Shown piece by piece: positions 10,762 through 21,461 of a stretch of DNA of 64,000 nucleotides. The DNA is from Neofusicoccum parvum (taxonomy: Eukaryota > Ascomycota > Dothideomycetes > Botryosphaeriales > Botryosphaeriaceae), in the NCBI GenBank assembly GCA_020912385.1, contig CP087214.1, positions 930,001-994,000 on the forward strand, given 5' to 3'. Under the pieces are notes generated by a model that had not been told where the DNA came from, did not search any database, and saw only the letters and a list, made by a program, of their open reading frames with translations. Numbering within the stretch: position 1 is the stretch's first letter; every line of letters begins with the position of its first letter. Position numbers and translations under genes: made by a program.

Positions 10762-11960
10762 ATGAAGTACGCCGCCGCACTCGTTGCCCTTGCCGGCACC
10801 GCCTTGGCCCTTCCCCAACCCCAGGGGGTCACCCAGGACCTGAAGCCCACTGCTGCAGCTCCCTCTGGCTGCCAGCCTACCTGTACGTCCCAATTAGGCA
10901 GTCCGCGATACTTCGTCTTCAGTAATTAATCAGTGTTCCAGATGCCGGCTCGTTCAGCATCACCATCCTGAACGCAACCACCAACCAGGGCGTCTCCAAG
11001 CGCAACCTGTTGCCTCGTCAGGAAGAGTCCGGCGGCCCTGCCGACACCCTCCTGACCCTGACCCTTGCCGACGGCAAGTTGACCGACCAGCAAGGCCGTA
11101 CCGGCTACATCGCCAGCAACTACCAGCTTCAGTTCGACAAGCCCCCGCAGGCCGGTACCATCTACAACGATGGATTCAGCGCTTGCGCCAACGGTTCCCT
11201 GGCCCTCGGTGGCTCGGCCGTCTTCTACGGTTGCCAGAGCGGTGAGGGCGCCAACAAGTTCTACAACTTCTATGACCGCAGCTGGGGCACCCTGTGCTCG
11301 CCCATCTACATCAACATCATCAAGGGCACCAGTGGCACTGCTGCTGCGAGCCAGAAGTCTGACGGCCAGCCCGCCGCCACCTCCGCCGTGAGCATCCGCT
11401 CCGATGGCCAGCCCGTGGCCACATCTGCTGTGTCGATCCGCTCTGACGGCCAGCCCGTTGCGCCCACTGCCGTTTCGATCCGCTCTGATGGTCAGCCCAT
11501 TGCTCCCTCCGCCGTCTCCATTCGCTCGGATGGCCAGCCTGTTGCGCCCACCGCTGTTTCGATCCGCTCGGACGGCCAGCCCGTGGCCCCCTCCGCCGTC
11601 TCCATCCGCTCCGACGGCCAGCCCATCGTCCCCACCCCGGTCGCTCCCCAGACTCCCGTCTCCATCCGGTCCGACGGTCAGCCCATCGCCACCGGCGCTG
11701 GCACTCCGGCTCCCAGCCCGACCCCGGTTTCGATTCGCTCTGACGGCCAGCCCGTCGCGACCGGTGCTGCCACCCCGGTCTCCACCCCGACGGCGGTGTC
11801 GATCCGCTCTGATGGCCAGCCGATTGCGACCGCCGCCGGCACGCCCACCACCCCCGCCGCCTCCACGCCCACCCCGTCCCAGTTCACCGGTGCTGCCAAC
11901 CGCGTCGGCAGCGGCGTTGCCCTTGTGGGTGCTGCCGTTGTCGCTGTCGCCATGCTGTAA
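10762..11960 (+). CDS. PIR-type cell-wall mannoprotein with SDGQP repeats and GPI-type tail
   Basis: Exons are 10762-10882 and 10942-11960, giving 379 aa. Residues 1-17 are a signal peptide ending ALALPQPQ. The globular part (about residues 40-155) matches the domain of PIR/PhiA-type wall proteins: TYAGSFSITIL, then LTLTLADGKLTDQQGRTGYI, ASNYQLQFDKPPQAGTIY, GSLALGGSAVFYGCQSG, FYNFYDRSWG and a late Cys. After it come one degenerate and nine good copies of a VSIRSDGQP unit, about 14 aa each at first and then spaced by Pro/Thr/Ala linkers. Ser/Thr-rich sequence follows, ending in a hydrophobic GPI-attachment-like tail (GVALVGAAVVAVAML). In yeast Pir proteins the Gln of the DGQ repeat is linked to beta-1,3-glucan; here the same motif sits after the globular domain. 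The protein is expected to be covalently bound in the wall. Confidence 0.9.
11349..11835 (+). repeat. SDGQP-coding minisatellite (about 42-bp unit)
   Basis: Within the PIR-type gene, a unit encoding VSIRSDGQP plus a short linker is repeated nine times, preceded by one degenerate unit (SQKSDGQP). The first five or six units are evenly spaced at 42 bp; later ones are spread by variable Pro/Thr-rich linkers. Such coding repeats can vary in number between strains. Confidence 0.9.
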
Positions 11961-13743
11961 GCATACCGAGTAGCTGCGCGGCAGGTCGAGGCTTCACTTC
12001 TACAGCGGTCCGGTCGGATCCGGCCGTCCGTGTCCACGTCGACACTCGCGCCCGCAAACGCCGACAAGACCGCGATGTTAATATTGAATTACGAATTTTT
12101 GGATTTGGGTTTGGTGAAGAATGGAAAACATGGCTCGGGTTGGATATTATGATTACCACGATCCTTGGAATGGAATACAGGTACATTGGCGAGGATTTGC
12201 ATTATAGTCACTCCTGTTGAATAGCATAGCACCGGCATTAGCTATTATCACTACCTTATCAGTAGTTGGGCGGTTAGTTTAGGACTCCACAAGGGAGGCA
12301 TAATCCTAATTCCACAATTCCTTACACACAATGCTTCCACTGCGGTGTTCACGAGATACCTGGTTTCTGTCACGGTCCTCACGGCGCAAGCCTAGACTGA
12401 TGCCCTCCCGTCGCAATGAAAACATTGACATCGGCAATCTCGGCATATTCTCGCGGTGCCAGTGCCTGGCTTCCGGGTACCACCACAATCAGCAGAACAG
12501 GGTGGTCTGAAGAATGCAAGGAACATCAAACAGCATGAGCCCAGAATCTTGTCAGCCTGCATGTGAAACAACTCTTTTCCGTTGGCTTAATGCGTGCTCC
12601 GAACAATCTCCTGCCGCCGCGGTTTCACGTCCCAAGCAACCTTGCCATCTCCCCTCCGTTTTTCTTTTTCTCATTGGGCTCAGGCTGCATTGTTTTCCTC
12701 ATTGCGCCTTGCTAAGGCTGTGCAGCGCGTGTACGCCACAATCGTCCATGCACGGGTATCCAGCTCCTTCCAGGCGGGAGGCAGAGTGGAAGCTCTCATC
12801 ACAATTTCGTCCGCATTCCTCCCGCGCCGCCGCAAACAACACATGACACCAAAATCTCACGGGCCGTCCGTCCATCATGTGAATCCCCAATCTCGACCTG
12901 CATGGATGCAGGCGGCAGACAGACCCAAAAGCTTGATTCTTTCCTGCTCATATCGACAGGGCTACGCGTCCTTGTTTTTCTTCTGGGCCGATGCTCAAAT
13001 TAGCAATTTTATTTTATGCGCTTCGGTTAAGCTTACGCTTTAAGCTCTTTCCCTGCCGGGACTGGGGGCAAACCGTGGTTCAGCGCCGTGCCCTGTATTC
13101 CTGCCCACCCCACGCGGTCGAAACGCGAGATGGCGGTACGCTAAGCATAAGCAGAGCGCCGCGCTAGGACCGACGCATGGACGACAGTGACAGGCCCTTG
13201 ACATGACAGGCGTCGGCACTTGGGCCAGCCGGACGCTGGGTGCTGCTCTCGTGATGTTCTGTTTGATGGGGATGCGCGTTGCGCCGGTTGGTTTGGGGCA
13301 AGCGGCCTGGGCAGTGCGGCGGACGTGTTGGCGGTTGGCGTGGTTTTTGGCGCTGGTGTGAAGTTTTGCCGGAATGACGATGTGCCATCACATGCTGGTG
13401 GTACCCGAGGTACATACACGTATGTACTTGCGGTTCGCAGAGGGATGTGAAGAGACGGGCCCAAGAGAGTGTGTCCAGTGTGTCCCCGACAGGGGTTCCA
13501 GTCTCTTGTGGTCTTGACACATAGTTTCACACATGTTCCTTCAATTGCTAAATCATGCTCATCGATTATAAGCCAAGCTTTGCTTGGCGCTGTCTTTCCA
13601 CAAGCATTACTGTTCGTAAAGAGGCCCTTTCCCTTTAATCCTGAATCCCCGTCTCTATTTTCAATTGCAGCAAACGCCCATAGTCAAAATTAAACCTCCT
13701 AGCATCGAAAAGCAAGAGGTGGAAGTGAAGGCAAGCAAGCATC
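11961..13743. other. Intergenic, between convergent wall-protein and small secreted protein genes
   Basis: The first part is the AT-rich 3' flank of the PIR-type gene. The rest holds only short open frames without recognisable similarity. I see no gene, RNA or mobile element. Confidence 0.5.
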
Positions 13744-14413
13744 TTAGAAGCTGGCCGAAGGGTCAGGGGCGATGCCAACCGGGATGGGAGACTTCTGCTG
13801 GCTCATGATGCCATCGAGGTTGCAGTTGATCCCGGTCGTCGGGGCGCCGCCAATGCAGGTAAACCAAGAGTCGTTGTCCTGGCGGTTGGAGGTGATGCGG
13901 ACGCTGCCAGTGTAGACGTTGCTGTAGTAAGTTCTGTCAGCTTGTGCTCTCACTTAACGTCCTCCTGGAAATTTCTGCACGCAAGAGATGGGAATTGAAG
14001 TGAGGAACAGTTACTTACCCCTCGGAGAACTTGCGGCCAACCTCAATGGTGAAGCTGGCCTCGGTGTTGAACTCGGTGAACTTCCAGGCAAGGTTGGCGT
14101 CGTCGCAGAGGACCCAGTCGTCGGGATGGGTGCCGTAGACCCAGTTGGCGGTGCAGGTGGCGGTCTCGGGAATGGTGGACTCGGCGACGGCGCTGGGGTA
14201 GTTGATGACCAGCTCGATGGTGCTGTTGAACTCGGAACCGGGGGGCCAGGAGCCGTCGGCAATGCCGCTGTTCTTGCCCATGAAGTGGGTCTTGAGGGTC
14301 GAGATCTCGTACTGGGTGGTGGAGACATCGCGGTTGAGAAGAGCAGTGGGCATGGCGGAGACCGACGAGAGGAAGAAGCCGAGGACGGCGGTGGTGAGAG
14401 GAGTGAACTGCAT
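13744..14413 (-). CDS. Small secreted cysteine-containing protein, candidate effector or wall-associated
   Basis: Exons are 14413-14019 and 13921-13744 (minus strand), giving 190 aa. The intron begins GTAAGTAAC and ends CTACAG. The start MQFTPLTTAVLGFFL opens a signal peptide cleaved near residue 20. The mature protein has four cysteines (ATCTANW, VLCDD, FTCIGG, INCNLDG), several Trp residues and beta-rich spacing. This recalls the AA1-like/Alt a 1 group of Dothideomycete secreted proteins, but the match is weak and I do not claim membership. No membrane segment or GPI tail is seen. The function is unknown. A TATA-like element lies about 90 bp upstream. Confidence 0.75.
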
Positions 14414-17083
14414 GTTGGAGGTAATGGTGTTGAACGTGCAGTGCAGCGTTGGAGGATGGTCAGACGAAAGTGAAGGTATGAGGAAGGCCGGAGGACAGAA
14501 GGTATTTATGTCTTCGGTATAGCGAGGCCGGAGCGTCCAGCTGATGCTGTGATGGAGGCGATGACTGCATCCGAAGAAGGAAGCGTCGTGATATATACGC
14601 TCACAAACCGCCCCAGAGGAGCAAGCGCCGCTGCCTCCTGCAACCACCGGCCACCGTGTCTTCCATCTGCACGTCACCGGCCACCGTGCTGGAACCTTAT
14701 CGAAGATCTACTGGCCAAGCTTCGAGGTCAAAAATAGAGTAACTGGAATCCATGTACGCCGCTCCCGCAAGTTTCCGCAGCAGACGGGCACACCGACACA
14801 ACGGCGCGCCTTTCCCATTCGCGGCTCCAGCAGCCCAGAACGGTAACCGCGGCTACACCGCAGCTGCAAACCGCGATCGATGGAGCTTCTTTCCGAGAGC
14901 CGGACGGTGGGACGGGCTCGTGCGCTGGGGATGGCACAGTATCGTGCAGGTACGTGCAGCATGTAAGTCGCCACGCCAGCAACGCCAACACGAGGGAAGC
15001 GAAGCACAGAGCGCTGCCTGCAGCCAATCAGCAGGACTACGTGGGGAGTCGAAGCATCCATCCGAGTGGCTTTGGCTCTTTCCCATGCGTGCTCTTGCTT
15101 GCGGACGAATGCTTCAGCTCCCCACGGCCATCCTCAGCGTGGCTTCAGCCAATGTCTGGGGCTCCATATCAGCCCGCTCTCACCACCGGATCCTCCGCCC
15201 AGGGAACGGGCCAAAAGGGACGACGCAGCGTCTTGTACGACGCGGAACGGGCCCGTCAGGTTACAGCCAGAGCTGGGCCGCAGGCGCGGCGGATCCGCGC
15301 GGAGTGGTGGCCGGAGGGCTGCTCAGCCACTTCCCTTCAGCTCCCAGCCGCGCCCCCAGCCGCATCCCGCCGTCTTCTCGCTGACGGACTGGCGGGCTGA
15401 CGATCTCCCGACGACAGGCTCGCCCGTTCCTGGAGGAGCATTCTGACGCGACAGGGCGCAAAATGTCCGCGGCCCCTTCCAGAACGTGGGCAGCCGCAGC
15501 ACTCGTGCGCTGCGAGCACCAATGCCGCATGCCGCCGTCGACGGGCCTGTCCGCCCCGGTCGAAAACAACGGCTGCCCCTTGCGTCCTGTCCAGGGTAAC
15601 GTCGCAGCGGGCGCGGCGGGTGGGCAGCGAGAGCGGAGCATCTGTTCGAGGAGACACATGCGGCGAGAGGCGATGAGCTGGCCGGCGGGCCTCACGGTCG
15701 CGGCGCAGTAGCGGCGTGCGATGGACGAGTGGCGCGGGTCAGTCTGTGCCGCGGCATCGCAGGGTAGCGCTCCGGTGCTTGAGTTCGCAGAAGACGGTTG
15801 AGCTGGCAAGCTTTTGGGTGGGACGGCGTGAGCTGTGAAGCTTTCGGGCGCTCGGCCGGCGCGCTCGCGTGGGCTGATCGCCTGTAGGGGTGCCACAACC
15901 ACCACACGACAATCTAGCTGCAACGTTCCAGAGAATATCATCTCGTGCAGGACGTCGGACGTGTCTATTGAAGGTACCCCCACGAGAGCTGTCGCTTCCA
16001 CCACCAATCCTCCGACCACGCCCGCTCGTTTTCCTCCGAGCTGCAAGGGCGCGCGGTGTAACCTCGCGTCAGCATGTTATTCGCACCCGTTTCCCAATAC
16101 CTGCGTCCATCGTGTCAGCCCAATCAATCCGCCGCTGGTTTATTTATACTCACCTGGATCCTGATCGTTAAACAAACCCCGCCTCATTTCTTCCTCCTGG
16201 CCAACGCAAACCCCGCGCCTCACTTTCGCATCCTGGACCCATTGCAGTGGTGAGATAGCATAGCTGGGGAGAACCGGGCATGGACATCCCACGTAAGCCT
16301 CAGGGCATGCCGGGGGTGTCGCCCATACTCCTGTAAGGTACGGCTTACAGTGGCCAGGTCATGCACGTTGGCGCGGCAAGAGACCCTGGATTCTCTCAGG
16401 ATCTCGTCTCATTCTTATTGGACGTTGGATACGCTCTTATAGTACCCCGTGATTGTCATTTAGAAACTCTCCTGCCGCCGTGGGTGTTTACCGTTTGCTT
16501 GTGCCGGCCATCCCGCTTCATAAACCGCAGGTGGCAAAAATGCGCCATGTCCACTGTCGTAATGTATTTATGTGTCCGAATGACCGCGAGCAAATCATCT
16601 TGGATGAAAGTTTGCTCGTGCCAAACGCGGACTGGCGTGAGGAGGGAAGAAAAGAAGAAGCGAAAGACAACGGCAGCTGAGGTGTGTTTGCCAGCTGCCC
16701 TGGAAGAAACCAACTCTGATGGGGATCGATATCATGGGTGATGTGTCTGATACCCTATCATAGGCTTACTGAGATTAAATGTTAGCAGTTCTTCAAATAT
16801 ATATTAGCAAGCTCTTCGCTCAGCCACTTGACCAGCTGTTAGTCTAGTTCCTCTGTAGATAAAAGTGAGGGAGGCGGAAATGGTTTACAGGCCGGGCTCA
16901 GTTCGAATCAAGCGTAGTAACCTCACTTGGACTGGCAAGGGTAGATTGGCATCTTTGCTGATTAATCCATTAGATATTCCATTTTGGTATGAAGAAAGTA
17001 CAGACTCGTCATCCAACACCATCACGCCCAGAACACATCAAAACGCCCTTCAGACGCCAACATTATCCAAACAACCCACGTCC
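14414..17083. other. Gene-poor region between the small secreted protein and GH3 genes
   Basis: About 2.7 kb. The GC-rich middle (14.7-16.1 kb) allows a 261-codon open frame on the minus strand and others on both strands, but none has a recognisable domain or a clear codon pattern. The right end (16.7-17.0 kb) is AT-rich and probably belongs to the 3' end of the GH3 transcript. I see nothing else. Confidence 0.45.
14501..14510 (-). promoter_or_regulatory. TATA-like element of the small secreted protein gene
   Basis: On the minus strand this reads CATAAATACC, about 90 bp before the start codon at 14413. Motif match only. Confidence 0.35.
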
Positions 17084-20073
17084 TCACGCAACCGGGCTCT
17101 CCTGCCCGCCCTCGCAGCTCAACGCCGTCGTCGAGCACGCCAAGCTCAAGCTCCCCGAGCTGTCTCCAATCCACACCTTGTACTCGCCCTCGACGTCGGG
17201 CACGACCCAGTTCTGGGCGACCACGTCCCAAACGCTCAGGTCCTTGCGCGTCAGGGCGAGCGTCAGCTCCGCGCTCTCGCCGGCGGCCAGCGTGGCCGTC
17301 TTGGCGAAGTCGCGCAGCTGGATGACCGGCGTGTCGTACGCGATGCCGGCCGGGAACTGGACGTACGCCTGGGCGACGGCCTTGCCGGGCGCGCTGCCCG
17401 TGTTGGTGACCGTGACCGTGACGTTGAAGACCGTGTCCCAGAGCGCCGGGTTGCCGCCCTGCGCGCCGCCCGCGGGCACGCCGGCGCGCTGCTCGGTGCT
17501 GTAGCCCTCCGGGTAGGGGTAGGTGGTTGTGTTGCGCTCGGCGTAGGCCGAGTCGGCGTCCGACTTGGACAGCCAGGAGTAGATGTAGCGCCAGATCTTG
17601 TTGAAGCCGTCAGGCTCGTAGGCCTCGGACGGCTGTGGGATGTCGGTCGAGTAGGTGGGGGTGCTGCCCTTGGCGGGGCGGGTGGGCGGCGTGGCGGTCA
17701 GAGCGGCGCCGGAAGAGATGGACGCGTCGAAGGAGAAGGTGGTGTAGCTGAGACCGTGGCCGAAGGCATAGCGGGGCGTGATGTTCTGCTTGTTGAGGTA
17801 GCGGTAGTCGATGTACAGGCCCTCCGAGAAGGTGTCCTGCGGCTGGCCCAGCTCGAAACCGACGATCCTGACGCTGTCCGGGAAGTCTGACTCCTGGTAT
17901 GGGATGCTGTATGGCATGTGGCCGCTGGGGGATTCGTCACCGTAGAGGACATTGGTGAGAGATTCACCGGCTTCTTGGCCAGGCAGGTGCTGGAAGAGGA
18001 CGGCCTTCACCGACGGCAGATCAATCCACTCCTCGAGCAGGATCGGTCCAACGGTCTGGACAATAACCACGACGGTGTCGTACTTGGCAGCGGCATCCTG
18101 GACAAGCTTGTCGCCGTTGTGCCATGCGTTCAGGCCAGACGCCGTGCGGTCTCCGGGGTTACCTTCGACAGACAGGTAGTTCTCACCGGAATCGGAGGTG
18201 ATGAAAACCAGGGCAACGTCGCCGTCATTGACGACGGCATTGGATGGGAAGCTGTCGGTGTTGTATGCAGTCACGTTGCTTGCCCTTCCAGTCAGCGCAG
18301 TGATCGGGTCGTCGAGATACGGGAAGTTAGCGGTGCCAGATCCCCAGCCCATGCCGAGGGTTCCCTTATTGCAGGCCTTGTCACTGCAGGAGTTGATACC
18401 ATCAGGGTTCTTCTCTTGAGCCGTTCCAAAAACCTTCAAGGGGGTGCTCTCACTGAGTGGCAGCGTGCCGTTCTCATTCTTCAGCATCGTGACGGCTTCC
18501 ATGGAGACTGTCCTCGCGACCGCCGCGTGGTCGCCCTGGACGTCGACAAACTCATTGACGACACCGGACGGCGAGAAAAGGGCGCCGGGATAGAGCAGTC
18601 CGGTTGTGTCGGTGGTCCAAGTTGAGAAATTCGGATCCGGATAGTCCTGGTCCTGGCCCACCTGGTACCATGCTGCGACAATGCGGGTGGCCATGTCATC
18701 AATGCGGTCCATGGGCACGGAACCGTTGAGGGCTGCCTCGGTGAGATGGAAAGCCCACCAAGCATCACCGAACAGGGGCACAGTCGGGTCGCCTGGCATG
18801 CTCATGTCGAGGCCAGAGAGCGCAGAAGCAGCGCCGGAGATCATGGAAAGCCAGTCACTCATGGCGAATCCCTGGAAGCCAAGTTCATCTTTCAGGAGGT
18901 TGTTAATAACATAGCTGTTTTGGGCGCTGGCGGACCCATTGACCTGCAGAAGTTTAGCAGAGAAATATAAGCTGGGTCTTGAAAAGGCAACCTACGGCAT
19001 TGTAAGCCGTCATGACCGCAGTCACGCCTGCACGGACACCTTCTGCGAAAGGCCACAGGTAAAGCTCATGCATAGTGCGGTCATCGATGTTGGCACTGAT
19101 ACCGGGCTGGAACGGGTTGTACCTGGTACAGCTTAGCATCTCCCTTGCAGCGCAGACAGGTTGAGGGCACAATTACTTACATGCGGTACGACTCCTGCTC
19201 ATTTCCGATCAAGTGCTTGATGGTGGCCATGACACCCTGCGCCTGAACGGCCTTGATTGTCTGAGCACCACCAACAGCTTGCAGCACAGGGTCAGCTCCG
19301 AAGCCCTCCCAGTTGCGGCCACCGCGAGGCTTGCGTCCCAGTGGTCCGACGGTAGGGCCAAGGTAGATGTTGACGCCCTTGCCACGGAATTCCTGGCCGA
19401 TGGCCTCACCGCGGGCGTACATCAAATCCTTGTTCCACGTGGCTCCCACGGTAATGCCAGGAGGGAAGGCAGTGTTGTTGTCAGTTCCTTTGACTCCCAG
19501 GGCTGAATCCTGCAGGCACAACTGTGGGAATCCCACCCGGAGTGCACTACCGGTGTTGCCCACGCATCGGCCTGTGACAGCGGAGTTAGCATCTAGGGTT
19601 CTCATGCTTTAAAATGGCTAGTAACGCACCCATGAAGTAACCGGTTCCGGCTTTCCCTTACGTTAGCGCTTATAACAGCCGTATACACGGGGGAAGATCT
19701 TCCTACTTGTGCTTGGAGAGTGTTAGTTGGAAACAGATCAACGTATAAAGCGGCTGCGGTTGACCAACATGTTTGTCTTCTCGGCGAGCGTCATGTTGGA
19801 GACGAGCTCAGCCGCCTTTGCATAGCTTGCACTCCAGTCCTCCGTCCAGCCGCCGTAAGGCGTTGGGTACCAAGGAAGGGCTTCATACCCGGCAGGCACG
19901 GCGAGCCTGATCGAGGCAGTGTCATTAGCAGCCGAGGCGATAGACTCGAAGTATTCAAAGCGCGCGTCGCTGGGCAGATCCTGAGCGGAAGCCCGTTTGG
20001 CAAGCAAAGGAGCGGACAGCAGAGACAGAACGAGAGGCTGCGCAGAAGCCGCGCAAAGCAGGGAGAGGGACAT
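17084..20073 (-). CDS. Secreted GH3 beta-glucosidase
   Basis: Proposed exons (minus strand) are 20073-19743, 19650-19630, 19571-19181, 19122-18996 and 18943-17084, giving about 909 aa. A signal peptide opens the protein ([13 protein letters not shown]). The GH3 barrel shows [47 protein letters not shown] and KHLIGNEQE. The catalytic Asp lies in [10 protein letters not shown]. The second domain and a C-terminal fibronectin-III-like domain follow ([13 protein letters not shown], then [13 protein letters not shown]). Family members release glucose from cellobiose and other beta-glucosides outside the cell. The last three introns are clean. The first is not: the only frame-compatible donor (GTTGAT after 19743) leaves about eight unexpected residues before GTGYFMG, and the tiny second exon could instead begin at 19656. 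The protein is otherwise complete. Confidence 0.85.
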
Positions 20074-21461
20074 GGCGACTACGGGCACACTGGCATGTGA
20101 AAGGGCCGGCACGCTCGAGAAGCGGCGGTCGGTGGCGGCGGGGGTGGATTCCTTATAGCACCCACGGACGCGGCTGCCGAAGCATAGAGCGGGTGGCCAT
20201 AGCCAAGCTGGGAGCGTATAAAGAAAGGCCGGCTTGGAGGCTTGGAGTCTGCGCCTGCACGTCCCGGGGTGGGAAGGTCGCGGGCTCGGCTAGAGGGCCT
20301 CCTGTAGATCGATACAAGCCCGCGAATCGTGGTGGGCAGCTGCGTGTAAGCGAGCGGGTGCAGGGGTGCTGTATACGGGCAGAGCTGGGTTTTAGGCGCG
20401 GAGGAGCTGCCGCAACGGCGCAAGGCAGGCGGAGAGCAATCTCGCTATGCCTATCTGCCCGCCGAGCCTGCGGTTTACGAGTGCGTATATAGCCATGGCG
20501 GATGCTTGGGCGCGTGGCCACGCGACCGCCGTGGGGTTGCTGGCCGGCGCATTAGGAAACGGTCGCGCGAGAGCCGGACGCCCGTGGATCCCATGCGGCT
20601 GATTGGGCCGCGGTGCCGTTGCCGTCGAGCCGCTGGGGTGTTTGCAGGCGAAAAGAAAAGGGGGCAACGGCGCGCGAGAAGGCGCGGTGAAACGTGCCGC
20701 TTTGGGAGCACAAGCACGTCGACGACGACACACCCCTGCGCTGGCTCGCCTGCCACACTCTCCACGAACCTCACCCTCCACCACCGCCCGCCGAACTCTG
20801 CGCGCTCCCCTCGCCTGGCCCATTGAGCACTGGCCCGCGCGCTGCGACGGCGTGATTGGTGAGGCGACGCAGCGAAACAGCCGGGGACGTGGCATGACGT
20901 CACATGCTGGACGAGAGCTGCTTCCGCTGACGGCAGCATTGCGGAGTCAGTTCAAGCAGCCGCAGGAACAGTCTCTTTGCCTGTCGCCGTCGCCGTCTCA
21001 GCTGCCTCCGGACCGGAGAGCAGACAGGGCTGGCGCGGCGCGCCGATCACCTGTCCACGCTACCGGATCGATCGACATGCGAGAAATGAAAACATCCAAC
21101 CGACATCCGATCGCTCCAAGGCCATCCTGCTTCTGGTCTGCAGTCCACGTGTCGCCCGTCCTGGTGTGTTCCGGCGTTTCTGAGAGCATGCCCCTCGATG
21201 ACTTGCAGTAGATCACAGATCTGCTTTCCTCCGACGACCGTTTCCGCTCGGCTGGGTGAGCCGCAGCTGCTGCATGCTCTTCAGAGACCTGCGGCAAGCA
21301 ATCTTGCCCTCACTATAGGTGATGCGTCTGCCGCCCTGTGCCGTCCTGCAAGAAAACAAAAAACAGCATGGCGATTAATTATACTCCGTGAGCCTGTGGC
21401 ATACCAATTTCACATCCTTTCACTAGACTCACCAGCCAAAGAGTCGCCACAGTCTCCCTGC
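20074..21461. other. Intergenic, promoter side of the GH3 gene and 3' flank of the GH92 gene
   Basis: GC-rich sequence with overlapping open frames on both strands and no recognisable protein. No gene supported. Confidence 0.5.
20151..20158 (-). promoter_or_regulatory. TATA-like element of the GH3 gene
   Basis: On the minus strand this reads CTATAAGG, about 78 bp before the proposed start codon at 20073. It is the same octamer as upstream of the GH43 gene. Confidence 0.45.

Noticed and set aside
11404..11973. Plus-strand open frame in another frame across the PIR repeats
   Set aside because: It is a shadow of the repeat array; the Pro/Ser-rich product follows from the repeated codons.
15261..16046. 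261-codon minus-strand open frame
   Set aside because: GC-rich sequence with open frames on both strands; no domain and no codon signal distinct from the overlapping frames.
16895..16920. GTTCGAATC as a tRNA T-arm
   Set aside because: The flanking bases do not pair to form a T-stem and no A box lies upstream.
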